Made by a program: the position numbers and the translations under genes. Shown piece by piece: positions 33,737-43,039 of a DNA stretch of 46,282 nt. Source of the stretch: Streptomyces spiralis (GTDB lineage Bacteria; Actinomycetota; Actinomycetes; Streptomycetales; Streptomycetaceae). Positions within the stretch are counted from its first letter, which is position 1. Each line of letters opens with the position of its first letter. The notes under the pieces were generated by a model. It made no database searches, was not told the origin of the DNA, and saw nothing but the letters and a program-made list of their open reading frames with translations. The stretch is from positions 80,326-126,607 of the forward strand of contig NZ_BNBC01000024.1 in NCBI RefSeq assembly GCF_014654675.1, written 5' to 3'.

Positions 33737-34951
33737 ATGGCACCGTACGAATCCGACGACACCAGGAGCGCGGCGGTCGACGACCCGCACTCGGCGCGGC
33801 GCAAGGCCGCGCGCTACGTCGTCCCGGTCGCGGTGGTGGGGGTGGCGGCGGCGACCATCGGGCTCGTCCCCGCACTCGCCGACTCCGGCGACCCGGACCT
33901 GCCGAAGATCACCGCGCAGCAACTCATCGAGAAAATCGCCAAGTCGGACGTCCAGCAGCTGTCCGGCACAGCCAAGATCACCACCGACCTCGGTCTGCCG
34001 AACCTCGGCGGTCTGGAGAGCGGCCTGCTCTCCGGCGCCGCCAAGGGCGGTGACGGATCGTCGGCCGACCCGAGCACCAAGCTGACCGAGCTGGCCGCCG
34101 GCACGCACACCCTGCGCGTCGCGGCGGACGGCCCGGACCGGCAGAAGGTCTCGCTGATCGAGAGCGCCGCCGAGTACAGCCTCATCCACAACGGCAAGGA
34201 CATCTGGGGCTACGACAGCAAGTCCAACGAGGTCTACCACAGCACCGCGAACCAGGACGGCACCAAGCACCGGGACGAGGTGCCGGCCACGCCCAAGGAC
34301 TTCGCCGACCAGGCCCTGAAGTCGGTCGACGACACCACCTCGGTGACGGTCGACGGCACGGCGCAGGTCGCCGGCCGGGACGCCTACCGGCTGGTCATCA
34401 AGCCCAAGCACGCCTCCGGCACCACGGTCGGCGTGATCAGCATCGCGGTGGACTCCAAGACCGGGATGCCGCTGAAGTTCACGCTCACCCCGGCGAGCGG
34501 GGGCGCCGCCGTGGTGGACGCCGGCTTCACCCAGGTCAGCTTCGCCAAGCCGGCCGCTTCCACGTTCGACTTCACCCCGCCCAAGGGCGCGAGGGTCACC
34601 GAGAAGAAGGACACCGAGGCGGGCGCGCGCTCCGTCCGGCCGGGGGCCCCGCACCAGGACCTCACCCCGCAGAAGGGGCTCGCCAAGGAGGGCACGAAGG
34701 TCCTCGGCAAGGGCTGGAACTCCATCGCGGTCCTCGACTCCGGCGCCAAGGGCGGCATCCCGTCGTCCTCCGGCAAGGGGGACCTGGGCGGCTTCCTCGG
34801 CTCGCTCGGCGACCAGGTCAGCGGGAAGTTCGGCAAGGGCACGGTCTTCTCCACCCGCCTGGTCAACGCCCTGATCACGGACGACGGCAAGGTCTACGTC
34901 GGCACCGTCACCAAGGACGCCCTGGTGAAGGCGGCGAACGCCGGACAGTAG
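33737..34951 (+). CDS. LolA/RseB-fold exported protein
   Basis: 404 residues from ATG 33737, preceded by GGAGG. One N-terminal membrane helix (YVVPVAVVGVAAATIGLVPALA, about 26-47) anchors or exports the protein. The body reads like the LolA/LppX/RseB half-barrel family: ITAQQLIEKIAKSDVQQLSGTAKITTDLGL opens it, and strands such as YSLIHNGKDIWGYDSKSN and KPAASTFDFTPPKGARV follow. Actinobacterial members are thought to carry lipid or act near ABC exporters; the ligand is unknown. ABC transporter genes follow 41 bases downstream on the same strand, so a joint role is plausible. Confidence 0.7.
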   Translation: MAPYESDDTRSAAVDDPHSARRKAARYVVPVAVVGVAAATIGLVPALADSGDPDLPKITAQQLIEKIAKSDVQQLSGTAKITTDLGLPNLGGLESGLLSGAAKGGDGSSADPSTKLTELAAGTHTLRVAADGPDRQKVSLIESAAEYSLIHNGKDIWGYDSKSNEVYHSTANQDGTKHRDEVPATPKDFADQALKSVDDTTSVTVDGTAQVAGRDAYRLVIKPKHASGTTVGVISIAVDSKTGMPLKFTLTPASGGAAVVDAGFTQVSFAKPAASTFDFTPPKGARVTEKKDTEAGARSVRPGAPHQDLTPQKGLAKEGTKVLGKGWNSIAVLDSGAKGGIPSSSGKGDLGGFLGSLGDQVSGKFGKGTVFSTRLVNALITDDGKVYVGTVTKDALVKAANAGQ

Positions 34952-34992
34952 GCACGCGAGAGCACGACGGACCGAGGGAGCCGAGGGAGCCG

Positions 34993-35973
34993 ATGGACGA
35001 GGTGTCCGCCACGCAGCCGGAGCGGGCCGCGCGGGGCGCGGAAGACTGCGTCATCCACACCCGTGCGCTCACCAAGCGCTACCGCGGCGGGCAGCTCGCC
35101 GTCGACGGCCTGGACCTGACCGTCCCGGCGGGCAGCGTCTTCGGCTTCCTCGGTCCGAACGGCTCGGGCAAGACCACCACCATCCGCATGCTGATGGGGC
35201 TGATCGAACCCACGTCCGGCACGGCACGGGTCCTGGGGCACCCCATGCCCCGCTCCTCGCGCGCCGTGCTGCCGCACGTCGGCGCGCTGATCGAGGGCCC
35301 GGCGCTGTACGGCTTCCTGACCGGCCGGGACAACCTGCTGCGTTACGACGCCGCCGACCCGACCGCCGATCCGCGCACCCGCGGGGCCCGGGTCGCGGCC
35401 GCACTGGACCGGGTGGGCCTCACCGCCGCCGCGGGCAAGAAGGCCAGGGCGTACTCGCTGGGCATGAAGCAGCGCCTCGGACTGGCCGCCGCACTGCTCC
35501 AGCCGCGCAGACTGCTCGTCCTGGACGAACCGACCAACGGCCTCGACCCCCAGGGCATGCGGGAGATCCGCTCCCTGGTGCGGGAGCTGGCCTCCGACGG
35601 CACGACCGTCTTCCTCTCCTCCCATCTGCTCGACGAGATCGAGCAGGTGTGCACGCACGCGGCGGTCATGGCCCGGGGCAGGCTGGTCACCCAGGGCTCG
35701 GTCGCCGAGCTGGCCGCGGGGGCCCGCGGACGGCTGGTGGTCACCACACCGGACGCGGCGGAGGCGGCCCGGGTGCTGAAGGAGCAGGCCGTCGCCGATG
35801 TCGTCGTCACCGACGACCGGGTGACCGGCGAGCCGCCGGAACGCGATCTCGCCGAGGTGAACGCCGCGCTGGTCAGGGCAGGAGTGCGCGTACGGGGCTT
35901 CGGGGTCGAACGTGCCTCGCTGGAGGACGCGTTCGTGGCACTCACGGGGGAGGGGTTCGATGTCGCGGGCTGA
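34993..35973 (+). CDS. ABC transporter ATP-binding protein
   Basis: 326 residues. Walker A GPNGSGKT is at 54-61, the signature YSLGMKQRLGLA near 155, and Walker B LLVLDEPTNGLD near 174, with the family's HLLDEIEQVC and ARGRLVTQG after it. The C-terminal 85 residues are the drug-exporter-type extension (AEAARVLKEQAV ... GFGVERASLEDAFVAL), as in DrrA-type proteins. The start ATG follows a duplicated GAGGGAGCC. It overlaps the permease gene by 14 bases. Confidence 0.92.
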   Translation: MDEVSATQPERAARGAEDCVIHTRALTKRYRGGQLAVDGLDLTVPAGSVFGFLGPNGSGKTTTIRMLMGLIEPTSGTARVLGHPMPRSSRAVLPHVGALIEGPALYGFLTGRDNLLRYDAADPTADPRTRGARVAAALDRVGLTAAAGKKARAYSLGMKQRLGLAAALLQPRRLLVLDEPTNGLDPQGMREIRSLVRELASDGTTVFLSSHLLDEIEQVCTHAAVMARGRLVTQGSVAELAAGARGRLVVTTPDAAEAARVLKEQAVADVVVTDDRVTGEPPERDLAEVNAALVRAGVRVRGFGVERASLEDAFVALTGEGFDVAG

Positions 35974-36853
35974 GGCGGCGCCGGGACCGGCGCGGGTCGC
36001 CGCGGGCTCCCCGAAGCCGCTGTGGACCCTCGGGCTGCTGCGCGGTGAGCTGGTGACCACCTTCCGGCGCTGGCGCACCCTCGCGCTGCTCGGTGTGCTG
36101 GCCGCCGTGCCGGTCCTCGTCGGAGTGGCCGTCCGGATCGAGACCGGGGACGGCTCGTCCTCTGCGGGCGGCGGCGGTGGCGGTCCGGCGTTCATCACAC
36201 AGATCACCAACAACGGGCTGTTCCTGGTGTTCACCGCGCTGGCGGCCACGCTGCCGTTCTTCCTGCCGATGGCCGTGGGCGTGGTCGCGGGTGACGCGAT
36301 AGCCGGCGAGGCGAACGCGGGCACCCTGCGCTATCTGCTGGTCGCCCCGGCGGGCCGCACCCGTCTGCTGCTCACCAAGTACGCCACGACGATGGCCTTC
36401 TGCCTGGTCGCCACCCTGGTGGTCGCCGTCTTCGCGCTCGCCGTGGGCGCGCTGCTCTTCCCGCTGGGCGACCTGACGACCATCTCCGGCACCCGGATCA
36501 GCTTCGCCGAGGGGCTGGGCCGGGCGCTGCTGATAGCCCTCGTCGTCGCCGCGTCACTGATCGGACTCGCCGCCCTCGGCCTGTTCGTCTCCACGCTGAC
36601 CAACAGCGGCATCGCGGCCATGGCGACGACCGTGGGCCTGCTGATCACGGTGCAGATCCTCGACCAGATACCCCAGTTGCACGCGATCCAGCCGTACCTC
36701 TTCTCGCACTACTGGATGTCCTTCGCCGACCTGATGCGCGAGCCGGTCTACTGGGACGACCTGGTGAGGAACCTGGAACTCCAGACGCTGTACGCGGCCG
36801 TGTTCGGCTCGGCGGCCTGGGCGCGGTTCACCGCGAAGGACATCACCGCGTAG
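35960..36853 (+). CDS. ABC transporter permease (ABC-2 type)
   Basis: 297 residues from ATG 35960, overlapping the end of the ATPase gene. About six membrane helices (for example TLALLGVLAAVPVLVGV, FTALAATLPFFLPMAVGVV, TTVGLLITVQILDQI) with the long extracytoplasmic loop and the ABC-2 pattern AGDAIAGEANAGTLRYLLVAPAGRTRLLLTKY. Partner of the ATPase; the substrate is unknown. The gene converges on 36866 with only 12 bases between stops. Confidence 0.88.
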   Translation: MSRAEAAPGPARVAAGSPKPLWTLGLLRGELVTTFRRWRTLALLGVLAAVPVLVGVAVRIETGDGSSSAGGGGGGPAFITQITNNGLFLVFTALAATLPFFLPMAVGVVAGDAIAGEANAGTLRYLLVAPAGRTRLLLTKYATTMAFCLVATLVVAVFALAVGALLFPLGDLTTISGTRISFAEGLGRALLIALVVAASLIGLAALGLFVSTLTNSGIAAMATTVGLLITVQILDQIPQLHAIQPYLFSHYWMSFADLMREPVYWDDLVRNLELQTLYAAVFGSAAWARFTAKDITA

Positions 36854-36865
36854 CCCGCTCCGAGG

Positions 36866-37375
36866 TCACGCCCGAGGCCGCGGCAGCCGTCCGGCCGCGC
36901 CGGTGAGACGGGCCAGCGGCTCGGTCTCCCGTGGCGGAGGTCCGCTCAGGTCGCCGAGGCGCCAGTCGGGCACCCACGGCACGCGGTAGACGTCGATGAC
37001 GGACTCGATCGGCGTCACCCGGTCGGCGAGCTGCCGCGGCAGCCGGCCCGGCGCGTCCGCGACGAGCACCACGGCGTCCAGATCGAGCCCGGCCGGGGCC
37101 TCGCCCCTGCGGAACGTCCCGATCGTCCGTGTCACGGCGTCCAGTCCGGCCGCGTGGGTCCGGGCGACGAGCAGCACCGACGGGGGAGCGTCGGGGCCGG
37201 GCCAGTTCCGTCCGCAGTCGTGGCCGCCGTAGACGGCCGCGAGTGTGGTCGTGCCCGCGCCGCCGTGGGTGGCCACCCAGGAGAACCGCCGGGGTGTGAC
37301 GAGGGGCAGGTCGTGGGCGCGGGCCACCGGCCCGCGGAGCCAGATCTCCGGTCCGTGCTGCACGCCAGTTCGCAT
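36866..37375 (-). CDS. DUF6668-like protein with degenerate P-loop
   Basis: 169 residues from ATG 37375, with AGGGA upstream. The strand-loop FSWVATHGGAGTTTLAAVYGG looks like the start of a ParA/MinD-like NTPase, but the loop is GGAGTTT without the conserved Walker A lysine. Later strands SVLLVARTHAAGLDAVTRTIG and LDAVVLVADAPGRLPRQLADR preserve the Rossmann pattern. I believe it belongs to the actinobacterial DUF6668 family, which has no described activity that I know. It is divergent from the repeat protein at 37553 across 177 bases. Confidence 0.6.
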   Translation of the reverse strand: MRTGVQHGPEIWLRGPVARAHDLPLVTPRRFSWVATHGGAGTTTLAAVYGGHDCGRNWPGPDAPPSVLLVARTHAAGLDAVTRTIGTFRRGEAPAGLDLDAVVLVADAPGRLPRQLADRVTPIESVIDVYRVPWVPDWRLGDLSGPPPRETEPLARLTGAAGRLPRPRA

Positions 37376-37552
37376 GGCCGTTCCCTCTCTCGTCATCCCG
37401 ACGGTCGTGGCGTTCGGAGCGTTGCCCCGCTCACACCGGCGCGGTTCCTGGTGCGAGTCTGTGACGTCGCGGTGACATGGGGAGCGCAGCCGAGCAGAGA
37501 GACTCGACAGTACGCGTACGACCGGATGGCACGCATCCGAGTGAGGGAGCCG

Positions 37553-38785
37553 ATGTCTCGACTGAGCCGCGAGAAGAAGCGGGAACAGAAGCGCGCCGCG
37601 CGCTCGGCGGCACCCATGACGACGACACCGATCCCCGTCCATGTACCCGTGACACCGGCTGACACCCCCGAGCGCGTACAAGCCATGGAGGGCACCGGCG
37701 CCGGACCCTGGGCCTCGGTCGGCGGTGTGCGGGTCCGGTCGGCGCCCGGCGAGGAGATCCAGCAGGCCGTGCTCGACCACCTCCAGGGCATCGCACTCGC
37801 CACCGGCCGCTCCGTCCTCGCCACGGTCACCGACGAACGCATCGGCTACGTCGTCCCCCTCCAGGTCCACGGCGACGGCTCCAGCACCTTCGCGGCGGAG
37901 CCCGTGCGCACCGCCGCACCGGACGAGCCGGCACAGAACGAGCCGGCGCAGAGCGAGCCCGTGCGTAACGAGCCGGTGCGGAGCGAGCCCGTGCATGACG
38001 AGCCGATACGGGACAGCGCGACCCACGTGCTGCGGCAGGTGCCGGTCACCCCGACGTTCGCCCTGCGTGCCGTACCGGAGCCGCCGGCCGGAGCGACGCC
38101 TGCCGCACCTCCCGTCGCATCCCCCGCGACCCCTCCGGGTACGGCGGTGGCCCCGACGGGAGAGTTCGGCCCGCCGCCGGTGATGGACGCGGGGCCGCCG
38201 GTGAGGGACGACCCCGACCCCAAGCCCACCCCCGCGCGCGGGTTCGACGCCGTGGCCGAGGCCGTGCTCGGGGACGACCCCAGGGCCGCCAGGACCACAG
38301 CCGGTGACGGCGGCCCCGGCCTGCTCGCCGGACCCATGGCGCGGGTCGGCGAGGCCGTGAAGGCGGGACGCATCGAGGAGGCGGCGACTCTCGTGGACCG
38401 CACCGTCGCGGAGGCCTCCGGCACCCTCGGCGCACAGCACCCCGAGGTGCTGCGCCTGCGCGAACTCGGCGCCTACATCGCCTACTTGGCCGGTGATCCG
38501 CTGCGCGCCTTCCGTCTCTCGCTCGAACTGGCCCGCGTCCACCGCGGCACCGGGGACGCGGAGGGCGCCTACGACAACGTCCGGAGCGCGGCCACCGCCT
38601 GGCGTGCGGTCCGCGACCCCGAGCAGGGCCTCGGTCTCGGCCGGGACCTGATCGACCTGTGGACCGCGCTCACCGCAGAGGACGGCCCGGCCGCCGACGA
38701 CATCGAACAACTGGAGTCCGCCCGCGCCCGCATGGGCCGCCTCGCCCAACGTGCCCGCAGGCAGGCACCGCCACCGTCGAACTGA
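37553..38785 (+). CDS. Repeat-containing helical protein (TPR-like C-terminus)
   Basis: 410 residues from ATG 37553, GGGAG upstream. The N-terminus SRLSREKKREQKRAARSA is highly basic. A globular part (GGVRVRSAPGEEIQQAVLDHLQ ... RIGYVVPLQVHGDG) is followed by a tract of about six EP(V/A)-x-x pentapeptides around residues 124-152, a Pro/Ala linker, then a helical C-terminal domain (RVGEAVKAGRIEEAATLVDRTV ... YIAYLAGDPLRAFRLSLELARVHR) that reads like TPR repeats. Cytoplasmic; partner unknown. Its divergence from the degenerate P-loop gene suggests a shared role. Confidence 0.6.
   Translation: MSRLSREKKREQKRAARSAAPMTTTPIPVHVPVTPADTPERVQAMEGTGAGPWASVGGVRVRSAPGEEIQQAVLDHLQGIALATGRSVLATVTDERIGYVVPLQVHGDGSSTFAAEPVRTAAPDEPAQNEPAQSEPVRNEPVRSEPVHDEPIRDSATHVLRQVPVTPTFALRAVPEPPAGATPAAPPVASPATPPGTAVAPTGEFGPPPVMDAGPPVRDDPDPKPTPARGFDAVAEAVLGDDPRAARTTAGDGGPGLLAGPMARVGEAVKAGRIEEAATLVDRTVAEASGTLGAQHPEVLRLRELGAYIAYLAGDPLRAFRLSLELARVHRGTGDAEGAYDNVRSAATAWRAVRDPEQGLGLGRDLIDLWTALTAEDGPAADDIEQLESARARMGRLAQRARRQAPPPSN
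37919..38012 (+). repeat. Tandem 15-base coding repeat
   Basis: About six copies of a unit like GAGCCGGTGCGGAGC, encoding EPxxx pentapeptides (AQN, AQS, VRN, VRS, VHD, IRD). Copies differ mostly at a few bases. It is a slippage-prone tract and may vary in number between strains. Confidence 0.65.
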
Positions 38786-38803
38786 CCCCGAGGCCTACGA
38801 GTC

Positions 38804-39295
38804 CTACGCCACGCAGAACTCGTTGCCCTCCGGGTCCGCCATCACCACCCACTCCCCGGCGGGCTCCTTCACCTGGCGAAGCTCGCTCGCCCCGAGGGCC
38901 TTGAGCCGCTCCACCTCCGCCTCGCGCCGGCCCTCACCCGGGTGGAGGTCGAGGTGGAGCCTGTTCTTGCCGGACTTCGGCTCCGGCACCCGCTGGAACA
39001 GCAGCCGCCGCCCCAGACCGGTGCCGCGCTCGTGGTCGTACGGGTCGTCGGGGTGCCGCACCGCGACCAGGTCCCGGAAGGCCGGGCGGCCGTGGTACTC
39101 GACGGTGGCCGCGCCCGGCAGCGCGCCGAGCTCCAGCAGTCGTTCGATGAGGGCGCTGTTGTCCTCGACCTCGTAGTGCAGCGCGCCGGCCCAGAAGTCG
39201 GCCTGCGCGTGCGGGTCGGCACAGTCGATGACGAGCTTCCAGTGCACGGGGTCGGGCGCGCGGTCGGCGGACGTCCCGGTCTCGGTCTGAGTCAT
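38804..39295 (-). CDS. VOC (glyoxalase-like) family protein
   Basis: 163 residues. Two beta-alpha-beta-beta-beta modules of the vicinal-oxygen-chelate fold: VHWKLVIDCADPHAQADFWAGALHYEVEDN opens the first, KNRLHLDLHPGEGRREAEVERLKALGA the second, ending WVVMADPEGNEFCV. Metal-ligand positions are partly conserved (His and Glu near the strands). This subgroup has no assigned reaction; members act as dioxygenases, isomerases or antibiotic-binding proteins. It lies 18 bases downstream of the RarD gene on the same strand, so they are probably cotranscribed. Confidence 0.8.
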   Translation of the reverse strand: MTQTETGTSADRAPDPVHWKLVIDCADPHAQADFWAGALHYEVEDNSALIERLLELGALPGAATVEYHGRPAFRDLVAVRHPDDPYDHERGTGLGRRLLFQRVPEPKSGKNRLHLDLHPGEGRREAEVERLKALGASELRQVKEPAGEWVVMADPEGNEFCVA

Positions 39296-39313
39296 ACGGT
39301 CACTTATACGGCG

Positions 39314-40378
39314 TCAGGCCTCCACCACGCCCGAGTTCAGCTGCGAAGCCTCGCCCGTGCCGGATCCCGGCACCGGAGCCTGTGAGGCGACCTGCGCCTG
39401 TGAGGGGACCTGCGCCCGTGTCGCCGCCGAGTGGACCTGACCCTCCGTCGCCGTCCGGGGAGCGGTGAGTCCGGCGCGGATCTGGGCGGCGCGGCGGGCC
39501 GAGCGGAGCCCGTCCCAGGTCAGCATGGACAGCGCCAGCCACACCAGGGCGAACCCGGCCCAGCGCTCGGCCGGCATGGACTCGTGGAAGTAGACGACGC
39601 CGAGCAGGAACTGGAAGACCGGCGCGAGGTACTGCAGCAGCCCCAGTGTGGACAGCGGCACGCGGATCGCGGCGGCGCCGAAGCAGACCAGCGGCAGCGC
39701 GGTGACGACGCCGGTGGAGGCGAGCAGGGCCGCGTGCCCGGCACCCTCGGACGCGAACGTCGAGTCGCCGCTCGAGCCGAGCCACAGCAGATAGCCGAGC
39801 GCGGGCAGGAACTGGACCGCGGTCTCGGCGGCCAGCGACTCGATGCCGCCGAGGTTGACCTTCTTCTTCACCAGCCCGTAGGTGGCGAAGGAGAAGGCCA
39901 GGCAGAGGGAGATCCACGGCGGTCGGCCGTAGCCGATGGTGAGCACCAGCACGGAGGCGGCGCCGGTGCCGACCGCCGCCCACTGCACGGGGCGCAGCCG
40001 CTCCTTGAGGATCAGCACGCCCATCGCGATGGTGACCAGCGGGTTGATGAAGTAGCCGAGGGAGGCCTCCACGACGTGCCCGCTGTTCACGGCCCATATG
40101 TAGACGCCCCAGTTCACGGTGATCACCGCGGCGGCGACCACGATCAGAGCGAGCCTGCGCGGTTGCCGGAGCAGTTCCCCGGCCCAGGCCCAGCGTCGTG
40201 TGATGAGCAGCGCCACGAGGACGAAGGCGAGGGACCACACCATCCGGTGGGCGAGGATCTCCACCGCCCCGGCGGGCTTGAGCAGGGGCCAGAAGAGGGG
40301 GACGAGCCCCCACATCCCGTAGGCCGCGAAGCCGTTCAGCAGTCCTGTGCGCCGCTCGCCGTGCGACTTCTCGGTCAC
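39314..40378 (-). CDS. rarD: RarD/EamA-family drug-metabolite transporter
   Basis: 354 residues from GTG 40378, with GGGAGGG five bases upstream. The RarD opening NGFAAYGMWGLVPLFWPLL and the charged loop AVEILAHRMVWSL are diagnostic. About ten helices in two EamA repeats follow, with LGYFINPLVTIAMGVLILKERLRPVQW and LLQYLAPVFQFLLGVVYFHESM. The last 50 residues are a Gln/Pro/Ser-rich cytoplasmic tail with a small repeat (QVPSQAQVASQAPVP). EamA transporters export metabolites or amino-acid-related compounds; the E. coli RarD substrate is unclear. The hairpin at 40442 isolates it from the gene upstream. Confidence 0.87.
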   Translation of the reverse strand: MTEKSHGERRTGLLNGFAAYGMWGLVPLFWPLLKPAGAVEILAHRMVWSLAFVLVALLITRRWAWAGELLRQPRRLALIVVAAAVITVNWGVYIWAVNSGHVVEASLGYFINPLVTIAMGVLILKERLRPVQWAAVGTGAASVLVLTIGYGRPPWISLCLAFSFATYGLVKKKVNLGGIESLAAETAVQFLPALGYLLWLGSSGDSTFASEGAGHAALLASTGVVTALPLVCFGAAAIRVPLSTLGLLQYLAPVFQFLLGVVYFHESMPAERWAGFALVWLALSMLTWDGLRSARRAAQIRAGLTAPRTATEGQVHSAATRAQVPSQAQVASQAPVPGSGTGEASQLNSGVVEA

Positions 40379-40441
40379 GTGCCCTCCCTCTCGTTCGGCC
40401 TGGCCGGATCCCAGTGCAGCAAGCAAGAAGGTAGCGCCGAG

Positions 40442-40493
40442 CACCCCCGCCTGTCATGTCCGTATCGGCATACGGTCATGACAGGCGGGGGTG
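40442..40493 (-). terminator. Long inverted-repeat terminator between the quinone reductase and RarD genes
   Basis: Seventeen paired bases (CACCCCCGCCTGTCATG with CATGACAGGCGGGGGTG), one T-T mismatch, then six more (CCGTAT with ATACGG) around a four-base CGGC loop: 23 of 24 stem positions pair. It lies 17 bases past the stop of the NmrA-type gene on the minus strand and should end its transcript. Confidence 0.85.
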
Positions 40494-40510
40494 GGGAGAC
40501 GTACGGGGAA

Positions 40511-41365
40511 TCAGCCCTCGAGTGCGGCGGCGACCGAGTCGGCGAGCGGGGTGGTCGGGCGGCCGGTCAGCCGGGACAGATCCCCGGAGTCGACCACCAG
40601 TTCGCCCTTCTCGATGGAGGCGTCCACGCCCGCCAGAATCGCGGCGAGCGGCCCGGGCAGCCCGGCGCCCGCCAGGATGCCCTGGTACTCCTCGACCGAG
40701 ACCGGCCGGTAGTCGATCTCCTTGCCGGTCTGCCGGCTGACTTCGGCGGCGAACTCGGCGAAGCCCCACGCCTGGTCCCCGCCCAGCTCGTACGTCCGGT
40801 TCTCGTGCCCCTCGCCGGTGAGCACCGCGACGGCGGCGGCCGCGTAGTCGGCGCGCGAGGCGGAGGAGATCCGCCCCTCGCCTGCGGCCTGCACGACGGC
40901 GCCGTGCTCGAGGACCGGGGCGAGCTGCTCGGTGTAGTTCTCGTGGTACCAGCCGTTGCGCAGCAGCGTGTAGGGCAGTCCGGAGGCGAGCAGTGCCTCC
41001 TCGGTGCCGCGGTGGTCGTCGGCGAGGGCGGCCGTCAGGCTGCCGGGGGCGCTGGTGTAGGCGAGCAGCGCGACACCGGCCGCCTCGGCCGCGTCGATGA
41101 CGACCCGGTGCTGCTGCACCCGCCCCTTGTCGAACTCGTTGCCGGAGATGAGCAGCACCCTGTCGCCGGCCGCGAACAGACCGTCGAAGGTCTCGGGCGC
41201 GTTGTAGTCGGCCACGGCGATCCGCACGCCTCGCCCGGCGAGGTCGGCGGCCTTCTCCGGGGTGCGGACGACGGCGGTGATCCGTTCGGCCGGAACCTTC
41301 TCCAGCAGTTGCTCCACGACGAGGCGGCCGAGGTGTCCGGTGGCTCCGGTGACGACGATGCTCAT
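40511..41365 (-). CDS. NmrA-type SDR, QorB-like NAD(P)H:quinone oxidoreductase
   Basis: 284 residues from ATG 41365, with GGAG at seven to eight bases. The nucleotide motif GATGHLG is at residues 7-13; LLISGNEFDKGRVQQHRVVIDAAEAAGV and YTLLRNGWYHENYTE are typical of the E. coli YtfG/QorB branch, which reduces quinones with NADPH. The C-terminal half (EEYQGILAGAGLP) also fits. It is divergent from an HxlR regulator, with a palindrome between, the layout known for quinone-stress modules in Bacillus (YodB) and Corynebacterium (QorR). It probably detoxifies quinones or electrophiles. Confidence 0.85.
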   Translation of the reverse strand: MSIVVTGATGHLGRLVVEQLLEKVPAERITAVVRTPEKAADLAGRGVRIAVADYNAPETFDGLFAAGDRVLLISGNEFDKGRVQQHRVVIDAAEAAGVALLAYTSAPGSLTAALADDHRGTEEALLASGLPYTLLRNGWYHENYTEQLAPVLEHGAVVQAAGEGRISSASRADYAAAAVAVLTGEGHENRTYELGGDQAWGFAEFAAEVSRQTGKEIDYRPVSVEEYQGILAGAGLPGPLAAILAGVDASIEKGELVVDSGDLSRLTGRPTTPLADSVAAALEG

Positions 41366-41431
41366 GGGGGGTCTCCGTAAGGCATGGGGTGTGTCCGGCA
41401 CCGACCTTATGGGAGGCGCTAACCATCGGAA

Positions 41432-41456
41432 AGTACCCACTTTGAAGTAAGGTACT
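41432..41456. promoter_or_regulatory. Inverted-repeat operator between the HxlR and quinone reductase genes
   Basis: AGTACC at 41432-41437 and GGTACT at 41451-41456 form perfect 6-base arms; the 13-base spacer contains the near-palindrome ACTTTGAAGT. It sits in the 94-base divergent promoter and ends just before the HxlR start, as expected for self-repression. Confidence 0.65.
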
Positions 41457-41459
41457 GGC

Positions 41460-41867
41460 ATGGCAGTAAGTGACAAGCAGCTCGTGGACGCCGAGGCGCT
41501 GTGCCCCCACCGCCTCGTCCTGGAGCACGTCACCAGCCGTTGGGGCGTGCTGGTGCTGATCCAGCTCCTGGACCGGCCGTACCGGTTCAGCGAACTGCGG
41601 CGGGCGATCAGCGGCCTCGGAGGGCGGGGCGTCAGCGAGAAGATGCTCACGCAGACCCTCCAGACCCTGGAGCGCGACGGCCTCGTCCACCGGGACGCCA
41701 AGCCCGTCATCCCGCCGCGCGTCGACTACTCCCTGACCGGGCTGGGCCGCGAGGCGGCGGAGCAGGTGCGGGCCCTCGCTCAGTGGACCCACGACCGCAT
41801 GGGTGAGGTGGAGAAGGCTCGCCTGGCATACGACGAGGCCCGGGACGCGCGGTCCCGGGCCTCGTGA
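41460..41867 (+). CDS. HxlR-family transcriptional regulator (probable thiol redox sensor)
   Basis: 135 residues. The winged-helix core reads VTSRWGVLVLIQLLDRPYRFSELRRAISGLGGRGVSEKMLTQTLQTLERDGLVHR, clearly HxlR. Cys15 (ALCPHR) stands at the position of the sensing cysteine in YodB, HypR and QorR. Oxidation or quinone adduction of that Cys would release the DNA. The target is likely the divergent reductase at 40511. There is no strong ribosome-binding site before the ATG. The 3' end encodes a 13-base-pair terminator hairpin. Confidence 0.88.
   Translation: MAVSDKQLVDAEALCPHRLVLEHVTSRWGVLVLIQLLDRPYRFSELRRAISGLGGRGVSEKMLTQTLQTLERDGLVHRDAKPVIPPRVDYSLTGLGREAAEQVRALAQWTHDRMGEVEKARLAYDEARDARSRAS
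41834..41864 (+). terminator. Terminator hairpin at the end of the HxlR gene
   Basis: CGAGGCCCGGGAC pairs perfectly with GTCCCGGGCCTCG around a five-base loop; the right arm ends next to the stop codon, so the hairpin is part of the coding sequence. Confidence 0.75.
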
Positions 41868-41911
41868 GCGAACGGCAGGCGGACGACAAGCGGACGGCAG
41901 CGGACTCGGAC

Positions 41912-43031
<1,120 letters not shown>

Positions 43032-43039
<8 letters not shown>

